Below, piece after piece: positions 40,846 through 51,820 of a stretch of DNA of 64,000 nucleotides. The position numbers were made by a program, and so were the translations under genes. Numbering within the stretch: position 1 is the stretch's first letter; every line of letters begins with the position of its first letter. The notes beneath the pieces are model-generated. The model was given only the letters and a program-made list of their open reading frames with translations. It did not search any database and had not been told where the DNA came from. This DNA is from Gammaproteobacteria bacterium (GTDB lineage Bacteria > Pseudomonadota > Gammaproteobacteria > Thiotrichales > Thiotrichaceae), in NCBI GenBank assembly GCA_018822845.1, contig JAHJJD010000085.1, forward strand, positions 79,048-143,047, read 5' to 3'.

Positions 40846-41123
40846 TTGATGAAAAACAGAAAAGGGGGGGATTTCCTCCCTTTTCCTGCATAACATACCA
40901 AGCCTTCAGCCAACGTTACCGGAATTTGTAACTATTGATAATGCCTTACCAGTGTTACAGTTTGTTACATGAGGTGAATAATATTGATGTGTTCAATTTT
41001 GTTCTTAAATACTGACTGTCAGATCTTTCTGTGGGCAGATTTCTTTACCAAACAACAACCAAGAAACGCCATAAAATGCGGCCAACATCATGCAAACAAG
41101 CATGTCGCAGCATAAAATAACTC

Positions 41124-42689
41124 ATGGAAATTAATCATCCTACCATACAGGCAGAACTTGAGCGCATCCTCGCCAGCCGCTGTTTTCGTTCGCGCAGAAC
41201 CTTGCGCAACTTTCTGTCTTACATCGTGAATGAATCCCTTGCTGGCAGGCAGGAGCATATTACCCAATATGCCATTGCCACCAAAGGGCTGGGCAAACCG
41301 GCAGACTTCAGTGAACTGGAAAGTCCGCTAGTGCGTGTGCAGGCGGGGCGTTTGCGTGCACAACTGGAAGAATACTACGCCACCGAAGGGCGTTTTGACA
41401 CCTTGCGCATCACCTTGCCACCCCGTAGTTACCAACCTGTTTTCACCTCTCAGCCAGCCACAACGCCACGGTTGCCCGTTATTCAGGAGAACGTTTCACC
41501 CAGCCTTTCCCACGGCCCCGGCATTGTCTGTATCCCGCGTAACTTTGCGGCAGATGAAACTGTTGGTTGGCCTTTCATTACCCGTCTGACCCGCGACTAC
41601 GTAAACCTGTTGACACATTTCAGCTTCTGCCAGACCGTGTTTACCGATGAAACCTCATGGCAGCAGAGCGACTCACCAGAATATGCATGGCGCAAATACG
41701 GCGCAGATTTTGCCCTGTTTTTTGACCTGCACGCTGAAAATGACACTTACAAACTGACATGCAGCCTAGGGCACAGCCAGAATAACCAACCCATTTGGGA
41801 GCATACTTTCAAGCTGGGCGAAAGCTACCCGGATCCCGCCCTGCTCAACCCGATATTCAAGCGTATCGCCCATGACACCATTAGCTACGATCCGGGAATA
41901 ACACACACGCATTGGACGCGCCAGATACTTGGCTCAGGCAAACCGGTTGCCTCCCATCACAGCGTCCTCACAGCCGTGCGCCAGTATATATGGGAACCCA
42001 CGCCACAAACATTCCGCACCAGCTTCCATGCGTGTGAACAACGGCTGGAAAAGTTTCCGCATGATACGCAGGCACTGCTTGTTTATGCCATCCACTGCTT
42101 TGCGGAATATGGCTTGAAATTCAACATTGTTGACTCGCCACAATCCAGAATTGCCTATGCGACCGACGCACTGTTGCAACTTGCCCCCGGCAACCCCTAT
42201 TCCCACGCCTACCACGCGCTGGCCTGCCTGCTTGAGGACGATGATGAGCAGTGCCGGAAATCACTGGAAAAAGCACAGAGCATCAACCACCTGGATAGTT
42301 ACCTGAACGTCCAGACTGGCCTGCTTTACCTCGCGATGGAGGAGTGGCAAAAAGGGGCCTGGTTTATTCAGGACAGCATTAATGTCAGCCAGCTCTACCC
42401 CGACTGGTATCACATTCCGCTGAGTATTTGTCATTACCGGGAAGGCCGTTATCTGGCCGCCATGCAGGAAGCCCAAAAGGTCAGGGTAAAACATCTATGG
42501 ACGCCGATGCTGCGCACCGCCCTCTATCAATGTAACCAGAAACTACAAAAGGGAATCCAGGAATACCGGAAAATGCTGAACGACTATCCTGATTTTACCC
42601 ACGGCAGCCGAAAAATCATGGATGGCTTTCCACAACCGAAAGTCAATAATATCCTTTCCCAACTATGGTCTCACCTGCCTCACAGGTAA
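41124..42689 (+). CDS. Probable regulator/TPR protein, paralogue 1
   Basis: N-terminal RSRRTLRNFLSYIVNESLAGRQEHITQYAIATKGLGKPADFSELESPLVRVQAGRLRAQLEEYY as in many putative regulatory TPR proteins; C-terminal TPR-like helices. Confidence 0.75.
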   Translation: MEINHPTIQAELERILASRCFRSRRTLRNFLSYIVNESLAGRQEHITQYAIATKGLGKPADFSELESPLVRVQAGRLRAQLEEYYATEGRFDTLRITLPPRSYQPVFTSQPATTPRLPVIQENVSPSLSHGPGIVCIPRNFAADETVGWPFITRLTRDYVNLLTHFSFCQTVFTDETSWQQSDSPEYAWRKYGADFALFFDLHAENDTYKLTCSLGHSQNNQPIWEHTFKLGESYPDPALLNPIFKRIAHDTISYDPGITHTHWTRQILGSGKPVASHHSVLTAVRQYIWEPTPQTFRTSFHACEQRLEKFPHDTQALLVYAIHCFAEYGLKFNIVDSPQSRIAYATDALLQLAPGNPYSHAYHALACLLEDDDEQCRKSLEKAQSINHLDSYLNVQTGLLYLAMEEWQKGAWFIQDSINVSQLYPDWYHIPLSICHYREGRYLAAMQEAQKVRVKHLWTPMLRTALYQCNQKLQKGIQEYRKMLNDYPDFTHGSRKIMDGFPQPKVNNILSQLWSHLPHR

Positions 42690-42778
42690 GCAGCCTGTGG
42701 TTGACACTACATTGTTACTTTTACAGTGCTTGAAGAGGACATTAGCATTTATGCAACTGAGCAAGGATACGCGGCCTG

Positions 42779-44359
42779 ATGGATATTGACGAGACGAGCA
42801 TACAAAACGAATTAAACCACATACTGGAAAGCCGCTGTTTCCGTTCCCGTAAAACCCTGCGTCACTTTTTATCCTACATCGTGCAAGAATCCATTGCCGG
42901 AAGGCAGGAGCATATTAACCAGTACGCCATCGCCATTAAAGGGCTTGGCAAACCCGCCAATTTCAATGCACAGGAAAGCCCACTGGTGCGTGTGCAAGCG
43001 GGGCGGTTGCGCGCACAACTGGAAGAATACTACACCACCGAAGGGCGCTTTAATGCCTTGCGCATCACCTTGCCACCCCGTAGTTATCAGCCTGCCTTTA
43101 CCCATCACGGTAACGCCCCCTCCTGTCTTCCCGCCATACCGGAGGAAATACCTCAAAGCCAGTCGCAAGGCCCCGGCATTATCTGCATCCCCCGCAACTT
43201 TGTGGCGGATGAAACCATTGGCTGGCCATTCATTAACCGTTTAACCCGTGATTATGTCAACGCCCTGACTCACTTCAATTACTGCCAGGTCATGTTTGCC
43301 GATGAACCCCTCTGGCATCAAACCAGGCAGCCTGCGGAAGCATGGCTACAGTATGGCGCTGATTTTGCGCTGTTCTTTGACCTGTATGAGGATGAACAAG
43401 GCTATAACCTTAAATGCAGCCTAGTGCATAGCCTGAACCGGCAGATTGTCTGGGCGCACGCTTTTATTCTCGGCAACACCTACCCAAATGCCGCCGCTTT
43501 CCAGCACGTGTTCAAGCGCATTGCCCATGATACCGTTGGTGTAGAAAAGGGGATTGCACTGGATTATTGGGTGCGTCACTTACTGGATTCGGGCAAGCCC
43601 ATCCCCCCTCATCAGCAGATCATTGTAACAATGCGTCAGTATTGCTGGGATATTTCCCCCGACACATTCCGTGCTGCCGTGCGTAGCTGTGAGCAACGGT
43701 TGACGCAGTTCCCTGATGACATACCCGCCCTGATTCTGTTCGCCGATTATTGTCGCGGGGAATATATACTGAAATACGGTGAAATTGGCGCGCTAAATGC
43801 CCGCACTGCCCAAACGGCGGAGACGCTGTTAAAACTCGCCCCTGGCAATGCTTATTCACATTTGTTTTATGCTATGTCCTGTCTGTTTGAAGAGAAGTAT
43901 GAGGCATGTGAAGCCGCCATCGCACAATCACAGGCCATTAATCCACTGGATAGTCACCTCAACAACCTCACCGGCCTGCTTTACAACGCCCTGGGGCAAT
44001 GGGAGAAGGGAGTAGCGCTTATACAGGACAGCATTGCAATTAGCCCGATCTACCCGGATTGGTACCATATCGCCCTGTGCTTTTACCATTACAGGGAAGG
44101 CCGCTACCTAACTGCCATGCAGGAAGCCAAAAAAATCAAACTCAAACGCCTGTGGGGCCCCATGTTGCGCGCTGCCCTCTACCAACATACGGGCTGGCAG
44201 GAAAAAAGTCAGCAAGAATACCAGCAGTTGGTAAATGAATGCCCCAACCTGGCACAAGACAGCAGCAAACTCACTCAAGGTTTTCCCCGTAAACTTAATA
44301 AGCTGTTACACCAGGTTTTGACCCAGCTCCCAGGGCGACATCCTGATAACCCACGATAA
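42779..44359 (+). CDS. Probable regulator/TPR protein, paralogue 2
   Basis: Clearly homologous along full length to 41124..42689. Confidence 0.75.
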   Translation: MDIDETSIQNELNHILESRCFRSRKTLRHFLSYIVQESIAGRQEHINQYAIAIKGLGKPANFNAQESPLVRVQAGRLRAQLEEYYTTEGRFNALRITLPPRSYQPAFTHHGNAPSCLPAIPEEIPQSQSQGPGIICIPRNFVADETIGWPFINRLTRDYVNALTHFNYCQVMFADEPLWHQTRQPAEAWLQYGADFALFFDLYEDEQGYNLKCSLVHSLNRQIVWAHAFILGNTYPNAAAFQHVFKRIAHDTVGVEKGIALDYWVRHLLDSGKPIPPHQQIIVTMRQYCWDISPDTFRAAVRSCEQRLTQFPDDIPALILFADYCRGEYILKYGEIGALNARTAQTAETLLKLAPGNAYSHLFYAMSCLFEEKYEACEAAIAQSQAINPLDSHLNNLTGLLYNALGQWEKGVALIQDSIAISPIYPDWYHIALCFYHYREGRYLTAMQEAKKIKLKRLWGPMLRAALYQHTGWQEKSQQEYQQLVNECPNLAQDSSKLTQGFPRKLNKLLHQVLTQLPGRHPDNPR

Positions 44360-44476
44360 GCAACCGGTGTAACCAAATTCAGTTACTTTCATGATCGTCC
44401 TGAACTTGCCACAATTAATCCAGTTTTTCGTAATTCAGACACTCTGCCGGAAAACAACTGAGGACTATAACGTATA

Positions 44477-44647
44477 ATGACAGGACAATTTTCACACTCT
44501 ATGAGAGGAACCAATCTTACCACCTGCCCCAGGTGTGAAGCCCCTGCCCGCCGCATCCGCCCAAGCTGGTGGCAACGTCTGTTTTCACGCAAAAAAGATC
44601 ACTACCATTGCTATACCTGTGGCAAACGCTTCTGGAGAGGCGGTTAA
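44477..44647 (+). CDS. Small (about 56 aa; 48 aa from ATG 44501) zinc-ribbon protein, not in supplied ORF list
   Basis: Translation from 44501: MRGTNLTTCPRCEAPARRIRPSWWQRLFSRKKDHYHCYTCGKRFWRGG; CxxC...CxxC. Confidence 0.65.
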   Translation: MTGQFSHSMRGTNLTTCPRCEAPARRIRPSWWQRLFSRKKDHYHCYTCGKRFWRGG

Positions 44648-44663
44648 CCGATAAATTGCTTGC

Positions 44664-46265
<1,602 letters not shown>

Positions 46266-46415
46266 GGGATGGCGAGTTGGAAAGGGAGAGATTATAGCGA
46301 AAAATATGTGTGTGCACTTGATATTTTGATGTTACTCCCACTTGCATTCATGCCTAGTTAAGCTAGAATAAAAAGTGAGCATTTCATAGTCCAAGATGGA
46401 GAGGCGAGATTATTT

Positions 46416-47507
46416 ATGCCTAATGACAGATTTAATTTTGTAAGAAAGTTATATCAATATAGTATTTGGCCTTCTGTTGATAATTACATTCGTACAAAAG
46501 CGTGTGATTTTCCGGTTGTTGTTGATTTGGACATAACTACTTTCTGCGACTTAAAATGTCCCGAGTGCATTAGTCGCCCGGTTCTTAACACGACTTCATT
46601 TGATGAAAAAAAGTTATTTTCTCTTGTTGATGATATTATTAAAATGGGAGTAAAAGCCGTTGTACTGATAGGTGGAGGGGAACCTCTTTTGCACAAAAAA
46701 GCTTCCGATGTAATTAGTATTTTGGGAGATGCAGGAGTAAAAATAGGATTGGTTACAAATGGGACATTGTTGCATAAACACATGAATGCTGTCTCAAAAT
46801 ATGTTTCATGGACTAGGGTATCAGTAGATGCAGGAAAAGAAGAAACATATAATTTGTTTAGGCCGACAAAGAAAACAACCAGTGGATTTTATAGCGTTAT
46901 CAATAACATGAAAGCATTGGCCTTGACAAAAACCGGCGATCTTGGATATTCATTTCTTTTAATGTCAAGAAAAAATGGTGAATCAAATTATAGTGAAGTT
47001 GAAGATGCTGTTATTTTAGCAAAAAAGATAGGATGCGATTATTTTGAGCTAAAAGGGATGTTTGATGAAAATCATAATATTATAAAATGTGCCGATTCAT
47101 CATTAATGGGGGTTGATGATATGCTAGTTAATCTAGAAAAATATCAAGATGATAACTTCAAAGTATTTAGCTCTTTTAGCTGCAATGAAATGTTTTGTAG
47201 AAAACCAGCTCAAGAAAAAAATTACTTTATTTGCCCGACCGCAGAATTGCGATGCACTATAACTCCGCATGGGGTATATCCATGCGCATATCATAGAAAT
47301 GATGAAAGCATGAAGATCGGTGATGTGAGAGAAAATTCGTTTAAATACATATGGAATAACAAAAAGAAAAAAGTTAACCCATCAAAAGATTGTTTGTTTG
47401 AATGCGCAAGGCATCAATTAAATAAAGAAATATTTAAGATAGGGAATTTATATGCCCAAGGTGAAAAAAACCATAATCAAGTTGAAGATTATGACTTGTT
47501 TGTATAA
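46416..47507 (+). CDS. Radical SAM protein, SPASM-like C-terminus
   Basis: DLDITTFCDLKCPECISR (CxxxCxxC), GGGEPLLHKKA; C-terminal Cys cluster FICPTAELRCTITPHGVYPCAYHRND...CLFECARH. Confidence 0.88.
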   Translation: MPNDRFNFVRKLYQYSIWPSVDNYIRTKACDFPVVVDLDITTFCDLKCPECISRPVLNTTSFDEKKLFSLVDDIIKMGVKAVVLIGGGEPLLHKKASDVISILGDAGVKIGLVTNGTLLHKHMNAVSKYVSWTRVSVDAGKEETYNLFRPTKKTTSGFYSVINNMKALALTKTGDLGYSFLLMSRKNGESNYSEVEDAVILAKKIGCDYFELKGMFDENHNIIKCADSSLMGVDDMLVNLEKYQDDNFKVFSSFSCNEMFCRKPAQEKNYFICPTAELRCTITPHGVYPCAYHRNDESMKIGDVRENSFKYIWNNKKKKVNPSKDCLFECARHQLNKEIFKIGNLYAQGEKNHNQVEDYDLFV

Positions 47508-47592
47508 GGCTTGTTGGCGACTTAATGAGTTATAGACAAATAACCAATAAAACCATCGTACTGAGCGCTTTATGATTAATGATTCTTAAAAG

Positions 47593-48645
47593 GTGTTTTT
47601 GATGTTGGATTTTGATAAAAAGAAACCTGTGTTAGTCACCGGCGGAAGTGGGTATTTGGCATCATGGATAATTAAATTGTTATTAGATGAAAATGTTTCA
47701 GTGCATACAACAGTGCGTGACTTTGTTAATATTGATTATTTGACTGAAATGAAAAAGAGTTCAGGTGGTAACCTGAAAATTTTTAAAGCAAATATTCTTG
47801 ATCCTGATGCTTTCGATGAAGCGATGGAAAATTGTGAGGTTGTGATACATACAGCATCGCCATTTCTTGTAGGTGAAATATCAAATCCTAACGATGAATT
47901 GGTTAGGCCAGCAAAAGAAGGTACGATAAACATTCTAGAAACAGCAAGCAGGATATTGACTGTAAAACGTGTAATATTAACTAGCAGTGTGTCTGCTATT
48001 TATGGAGATGCCATAGAAATACTCTCTGTGCCAGATTTCATTTTTACCGGAAAAGAATGGAATGTCACTAGTAACTTTTCTCATTATCCATACGCCTATT
48101 CAAAAACATTAGCAGAAATGGAGGCATGGAGCTTTTATAAAAAGCAAACTCAATGGGATATGGTCGTGATGAACCCAGGTTGGATTCTGGGGCCATCTTT
48201 GTCTAAAAGGAAAGACTCAACAAGTATCAAAATCATGATACAACTAGGAAATGGCACGTATAAAAATGGTGTGCCAGAAATATGGTATCCAATTGTTGAT
48301 GTTAGAGATGCTGCGTATGCTCACGTTAAAGCAGTATTTACACCATCTGTAGCTGGTAGGAACATTCTCGCTGCAACAGAAGCAAGAATAATTGATATTG
48401 CCAATATATTAAGGAATCATTTTGGTGATAGCTATCCTTTTCCTCGTTGGCAGATTCCTAAACCATTGATTTGGCTTATGGCCCATAAGTATGGATTTAC
48501 TAGAAAATATGTACAAAGGAATGTTGGATATAAAATAAAGGTTGACAATTTAAGTGGTAGTATTTGCATGAATATGTTATACCGCCCCATTGAACATACG
48601 GTAATAGAACACTTTCAGCAAATATTAGCAGATCAGTTAATTTAA
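47593..48645 (+). CDS. NAD(P)-dependent extended SDR (dihydroflavonol reductase/epimerase-like)
   Basis: VLVTGGSGYLASWIIKLLLDE Rossmann motif, YxxxK (YAYSKTLAE), VMNPGWILGP. Confidence 0.88.
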   Translation: MFLMLDFDKKKPVLVTGGSGYLASWIIKLLLDENVSVHTTVRDFVNIDYLTEMKKSSGGNLKIFKANILDPDAFDEAMENCEVVIHTASPFLVGEISNPNDELVRPAKEGTINILETASRILTVKRVILTSSVSAIYGDAIEILSVPDFIFTGKEWNVTSNFSHYPYAYSKTLAEMEAWSFYKKQTQWDMVVMNPGWILGPSLSKRKDSTSIKIMIQLGNGTYKNGVPEIWYPIVDVRDAAYAHVKAVFTPSVAGRNILAATEARIIDIANILRNHFGDSYPFPRWQIPKPLIWLMAHKYGFTRKYVQRNVGYKIKVDNLSGSICMNMLYRPIEHTVIEHFQQILADQLI

Positions 48646-48667
48646 TTAAGTCTGGGATTTGAGTTTC

Positions 48668-49219
48668 ATGAAGTTAATAATAGAAGGAAGAATCGGATTT
48701 AAAGCGCAACCAATAAAGGATTCGCAGGGATCCGAGAGTGCTTTATATTTGAGTAAAAATAATGTTTGCATTGGTACTGAGCCATATCCGAGAGCCAAAC
48801 TACACATTGTCGATACACCAAAAGACTCGAATGGAAATATCGTAATTATAGGTGATACAAATTCATCTAATCTAAGGCTTGGGTATCATAAAGATTACAC
48901 ATGGATTCAATCTCATGGGCTAAAACCATTATTTATCAATGAGCTTGGCAATAATACTATTATAAATAAAACAAATGGAAATGTTGGCATAGGAACCAAT
49001 TCTCCACTATATAAACTAGATGTGCATGGTACAATAAAAGCGAAAGACATAATCTTATCAGGAGTTAGCTCTCCTTCTTCTACGACCAGAACTTATAGCT
49101 TATCAATTGATAATAATGGAAGCGTATATATTGGCAACTCTGAACTGGAATGCCTAAAGAAAAAAATAGAAACTCTTGAAAATGAACTTTTAGAAATAAA
49201 AAGGCTGATATTGAAATAA
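48668..49219 (+). CDS. Fibre-like protein with C-terminal coiled coil
   Basis: GNVGIGTNSPLYKLDVHGTIKAKDI motif typical of phage tail-fibre/head-fibre proteins; C-term LKKKIETLENELLEIKRL. ATG at 48668. Confidence 0.6.
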   Translation: MKLIIEGRIGFKAQPIKDSQGSESALYLSKNNVCIGTEPYPRAKLHIVDTPKDSNGNIVIIGDTNSSNLRLGYHKDYTWIQSHGLKPLFINELGNNTIINKTNGNVGIGTNSPLYKLDVHGTIKAKDIILSGVSSPSSTTRTYSLSIDNNGSVYIGNSELECLKKKIETLENELLEIKRLILK

Positions 49220-49282
49220 TAACGAAAATCATTAAATGATAGTTTAAATTATCAAACCACATTAGAACTTCACAGGATTAAT

Positions 49283-49618
49283 ATGGCAAATTTTAAGAAG
49301 CTATTAGATATAAAAGGTGTGGTGTTAGCGGGAGAATTCTCTGCTAGCGGAGACATAATCGCATATGATGGCTTATTTCCCCTTGAGATGCTAGATGATT
49401 TATCAAAAATTTGTTCAATACACAATTACAATAATAAATTTTTTTTTAATAAATTGAGCATTAACTATAATATTCCCTCTGATTTTAAAATGAGGACGAT
49501 CATGGATATTTGTGATTATTACTTATATATTGACTCTGATATTTTCTTGTTTTTCGACAAAAGTGATACTGTTATAGATCAAATATTTTTACTTAATATT
49601 GATGATTATAGGAGGTAG
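49283..49618 (+). CDS. DUF2173-like protein
   Basis: MANFKKLLDIKGVVLAGEFSASGDIIAYDGLFPLEM pattern recalled for DUF2173 proteins. Confidence 0.55.
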   Translation: MANFKKLLDIKGVVLAGEFSASGDIIAYDGLFPLEMLDDLSKICSIHNYNNKFFFNKLSINYNIPSDFKMRTIMDICDYYLYIDSDIFLFFDKSDTVIDQIFLLNIDDYRR

Positions 49619-49624
49619 TTTCTC

Positions 49625-50164
49625 ATGAAGTTCAGAAGAATAGAACCAATTGAATTAAAGTTTAACTTTATTAAATCAATTCGTTATGACTGGATGCTTA
49701 TTACATCCGGCTCAATAGATTCCTCTAACTCCATGACTGCCTGCTGGGGGGGGGTGGGACACTTATGGGATATTCATCCGGTATGTTTTATTTTTATAAG
49801 GCCGACTAGATATACTTATGAATTCATAGAGAATTCGGATTATTTTTCAATTCAATTTTTTGATGAAAACTATAAAGACAAACTAAGGTTTATGGGGACA
49901 AATTCTGGAAGAAATATAAATAAAATATCAGAAGTTGATTTCCATCAGAAAATTGATTCTCTCGGGGCTGTCTACTATACTGAAGCTAGCATGGTTATGA
50001 TATGCAAGAAAGTATATTATCAAGATATTGATCCAACTCATTTTCTAGATAAAAGCATTTATGATTGGTATGCAGAAAACTACCCGTTGGATGGCTATCA
50101 TCGAATGTATGTCGGTAGTATAAGAGAGATATTGATTAGGGAGGATGCTGGTTATGTTTTCTGA
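49625..50164 (+). CDS. Flavin reductase-like (FMN-binding split barrel) protein
   Basis: MTACWGGVGHLWDIHPVCFIFIRPTRYTYEFIE. Confidence 0.85.
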   Translation: MKFRRIEPIELKFNFIKSIRYDWMLITSGSIDSSNSMTACWGGVGHLWDIHPVCFIFIRPTRYTYEFIENSDYFSIQFFDENYKDKLRFMGTNSGRNINKISEVDFHQKIDSLGAVYYTEASMVMICKKVYYQDIDPTHFLDKSIYDWYAENYPLDGYHRMYVGSIREILIREDAGYVF

Positions 50165-50885
50165 AAACAAAGTTATTTTTGTATTTGCTCCTCATCCTGA
50201 CGATGAAGTAATTGCATGTGGAGGAACTATTATTAAAAAGATAACCATGGGGTTTGATGTAAAAATAATTTTCATGACAGATGGCTCTCATTCCCATTCT
50301 GCAATTTTAAATATATTTGAAAATCCAACGCCTCATGAACTCGCAGGCATTAGGAGAGCAGAAGCTCTTAATGCAGCCAACATCTTGGGAGTGAAGAAAG
50401 AAAATTTATATTTTTTAGATGCAGAGGATACGTTTCTTTTTGAATCAGAGAAATGTGTGGCTAAAAAAATTAGTCAAATTTTATCTCTTGAAAAAAATAA
50501 TATTGCGGAAATTTATATGCCACATGCAAAGGAGTTGCATAGAGACCATAGCTTAACGAATTCTATTGTGTTGCGAGTTTTAGATTCTCTCGAAATAAAT
50601 GTTGATGTCTTTCAATATATAGTATGGACTGAAAATACAGAAAAAGAATTAGGCGCTGTTTTTCGTGAGAAAAACAAGGTAATAAATTCCAATTATAATA
50701 ACGATATTTTAGTAGAACATGATATATCAGCATTTATCAAAAAGAAAGTATTGGCACTGATGGAACATAAAACTCAGGTTAGCAGTTTGTTTTTACAACA
50801 GAGAAGAGTTATTTTATCTAAAAATTTTATTAGAATGATGGAGGAGGCAGATAAAGAAGTATTTTGGTTATTAAATAGAGGGTGA
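50145..50885 (+). CDS. PIG-L/LmbE-family deacetylase
   Basis: FAPHPDDEVIACGGTIIKK and MPHAKELHRDHSLTN. Confidence 0.93.
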   Translation: MLVMFSENKVIFVFAPHPDDEVIACGGTIIKKITMGFDVKIIFMTDGSHSHSAILNIFENPTPHELAGIRRAEALNAANILGVKKENLYFLDAEDTFLFESEKCVAKKISQILSLEKNNIAEIYMPHAKELHRDHSLTNSIVLRVLDSLEINVDVFQYIVWTENTEKELGAVFREKNKVINSNYNNDILVEHDISAFIKKKVLALMEHKTQVSSLFLQQRRVILSKNFIRMMEEADKEVFWLLNRG

Positions 50886-50923
50886 GCTTTTTATTATGCC
50901 TTTTGTTGTTAATATAAATTCAA

Positions 50924-51820
50924 TTAAAAAAGCACATAAAGGTATTCTGCCGAGAGTAGTATAATTAATATAACAAGAAATATTGCCGTACTTGCGGTGA
51001 CTGCACAGGCAAGTTGTTGTTGGAATATTGTATCTGTTTCCTTTGGTAATAAGCTTACAACTAGTGAGCTGACCGGAAGTATAGAAAATAGAAGTAAAAC
51101 TAGAATCGTTCCATTCAATGTGTCAGGAATTAGCCAAATAGCTAGCAGTAAAGGAAGAATCAATGAGATTAGACGTACTTTAATTAAGTTTTTTAATGTC
51201 CACTTTAAACAGCTCTTGTTCAATTGTAGATGCAATCCTATTTGCAAAGAAGTTAGAACTATTAACAGTATTTTTATTATATGATGAATGTTTTCTATTA
51301 CTCCTGATTTAAGTCCCATATCTGTATTATTTAGCGTAAAGCCAGTTGCCAATATTAGCAGGCTAGTAAATAATGAAGCGATATTGGAGTTCTTCTTGTT
51401 GTTGGTGTTTCTTTGTTGCAATCCCCATTTTATCAATGATGGATAGAATAAGATAAGTGACATAAAGTTACCTAAGTCTATTAAAACAAAGATGGGTAGC
51501 AGTGCAGGTGAAAGTAAAGATAGTGCTAGCGTTCCTCTATTTCCTCCTCCAAATGTAGAGAATAATAAAAATTCCTTTCCATAATGCTTTTCGCCTAGTG
51601 ATGCACCAATTGCAGAAGGAATAAGTTGTAATAGCCCCCCTAGCATAATCAGCTCCCATGATTGATCAGGGAGGCCATATAGCCATAAAGAAACTACTAC
51701 GAAGGTTAGTAGTGTATAGTAGGCAATGCTTTTTAAAAGCATGGATAAATAGCTGCTTGCGGAGTGACGTAGCAACCACCCCGCTATTAAAAAAAATATA
51801 AAGATAATGAAATCAATCAT
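50924..51820 (-). CDS. AEC-like membrane transporter
   Basis: About 8-10 hydrophobic helices; FGGGNRGTLALSLL motif. Confidence 0.65.
   Translation of the reverse strand: MIDFIIFIFFLIAGWLLRHSASSYLSMLLKSIAYYTLLTFVVVSLWLYGLPDQSWELIMLGGLLQLIPSAIGASLGEKHYGKEFLLFSTFGGGNRGTLALSLLSPALLPIFVLIDLGNFMSLILFYPSLIKWGLQQRNTNNKKNSNIASLFTSLLILATGFTLNNTDMGLKSGVIENIHHIIKILLIVLTSLQIGLHLQLNKSCLKWTLKNLIKVRLISLILPLLLAIWLIPDTLNGTILVLLLFSILPVSSLVVSLLPKETDTIFQQQLACAVTASTAIFLVILIILLSAEYLYVLF

Noticed and set aside
40853-40888. G-run (ggggggg) after the giant gene as a phase-variation tract
   Set aside because: It lies outside the ORF and pairs with cctccctttt as a probable terminator-like hairpin.
48668-49219. Prophage at 46-55 kb
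   Set aside because: Only one fibre-like gene; no integrase, terminase, capsid, portal or lysis genes recognised.
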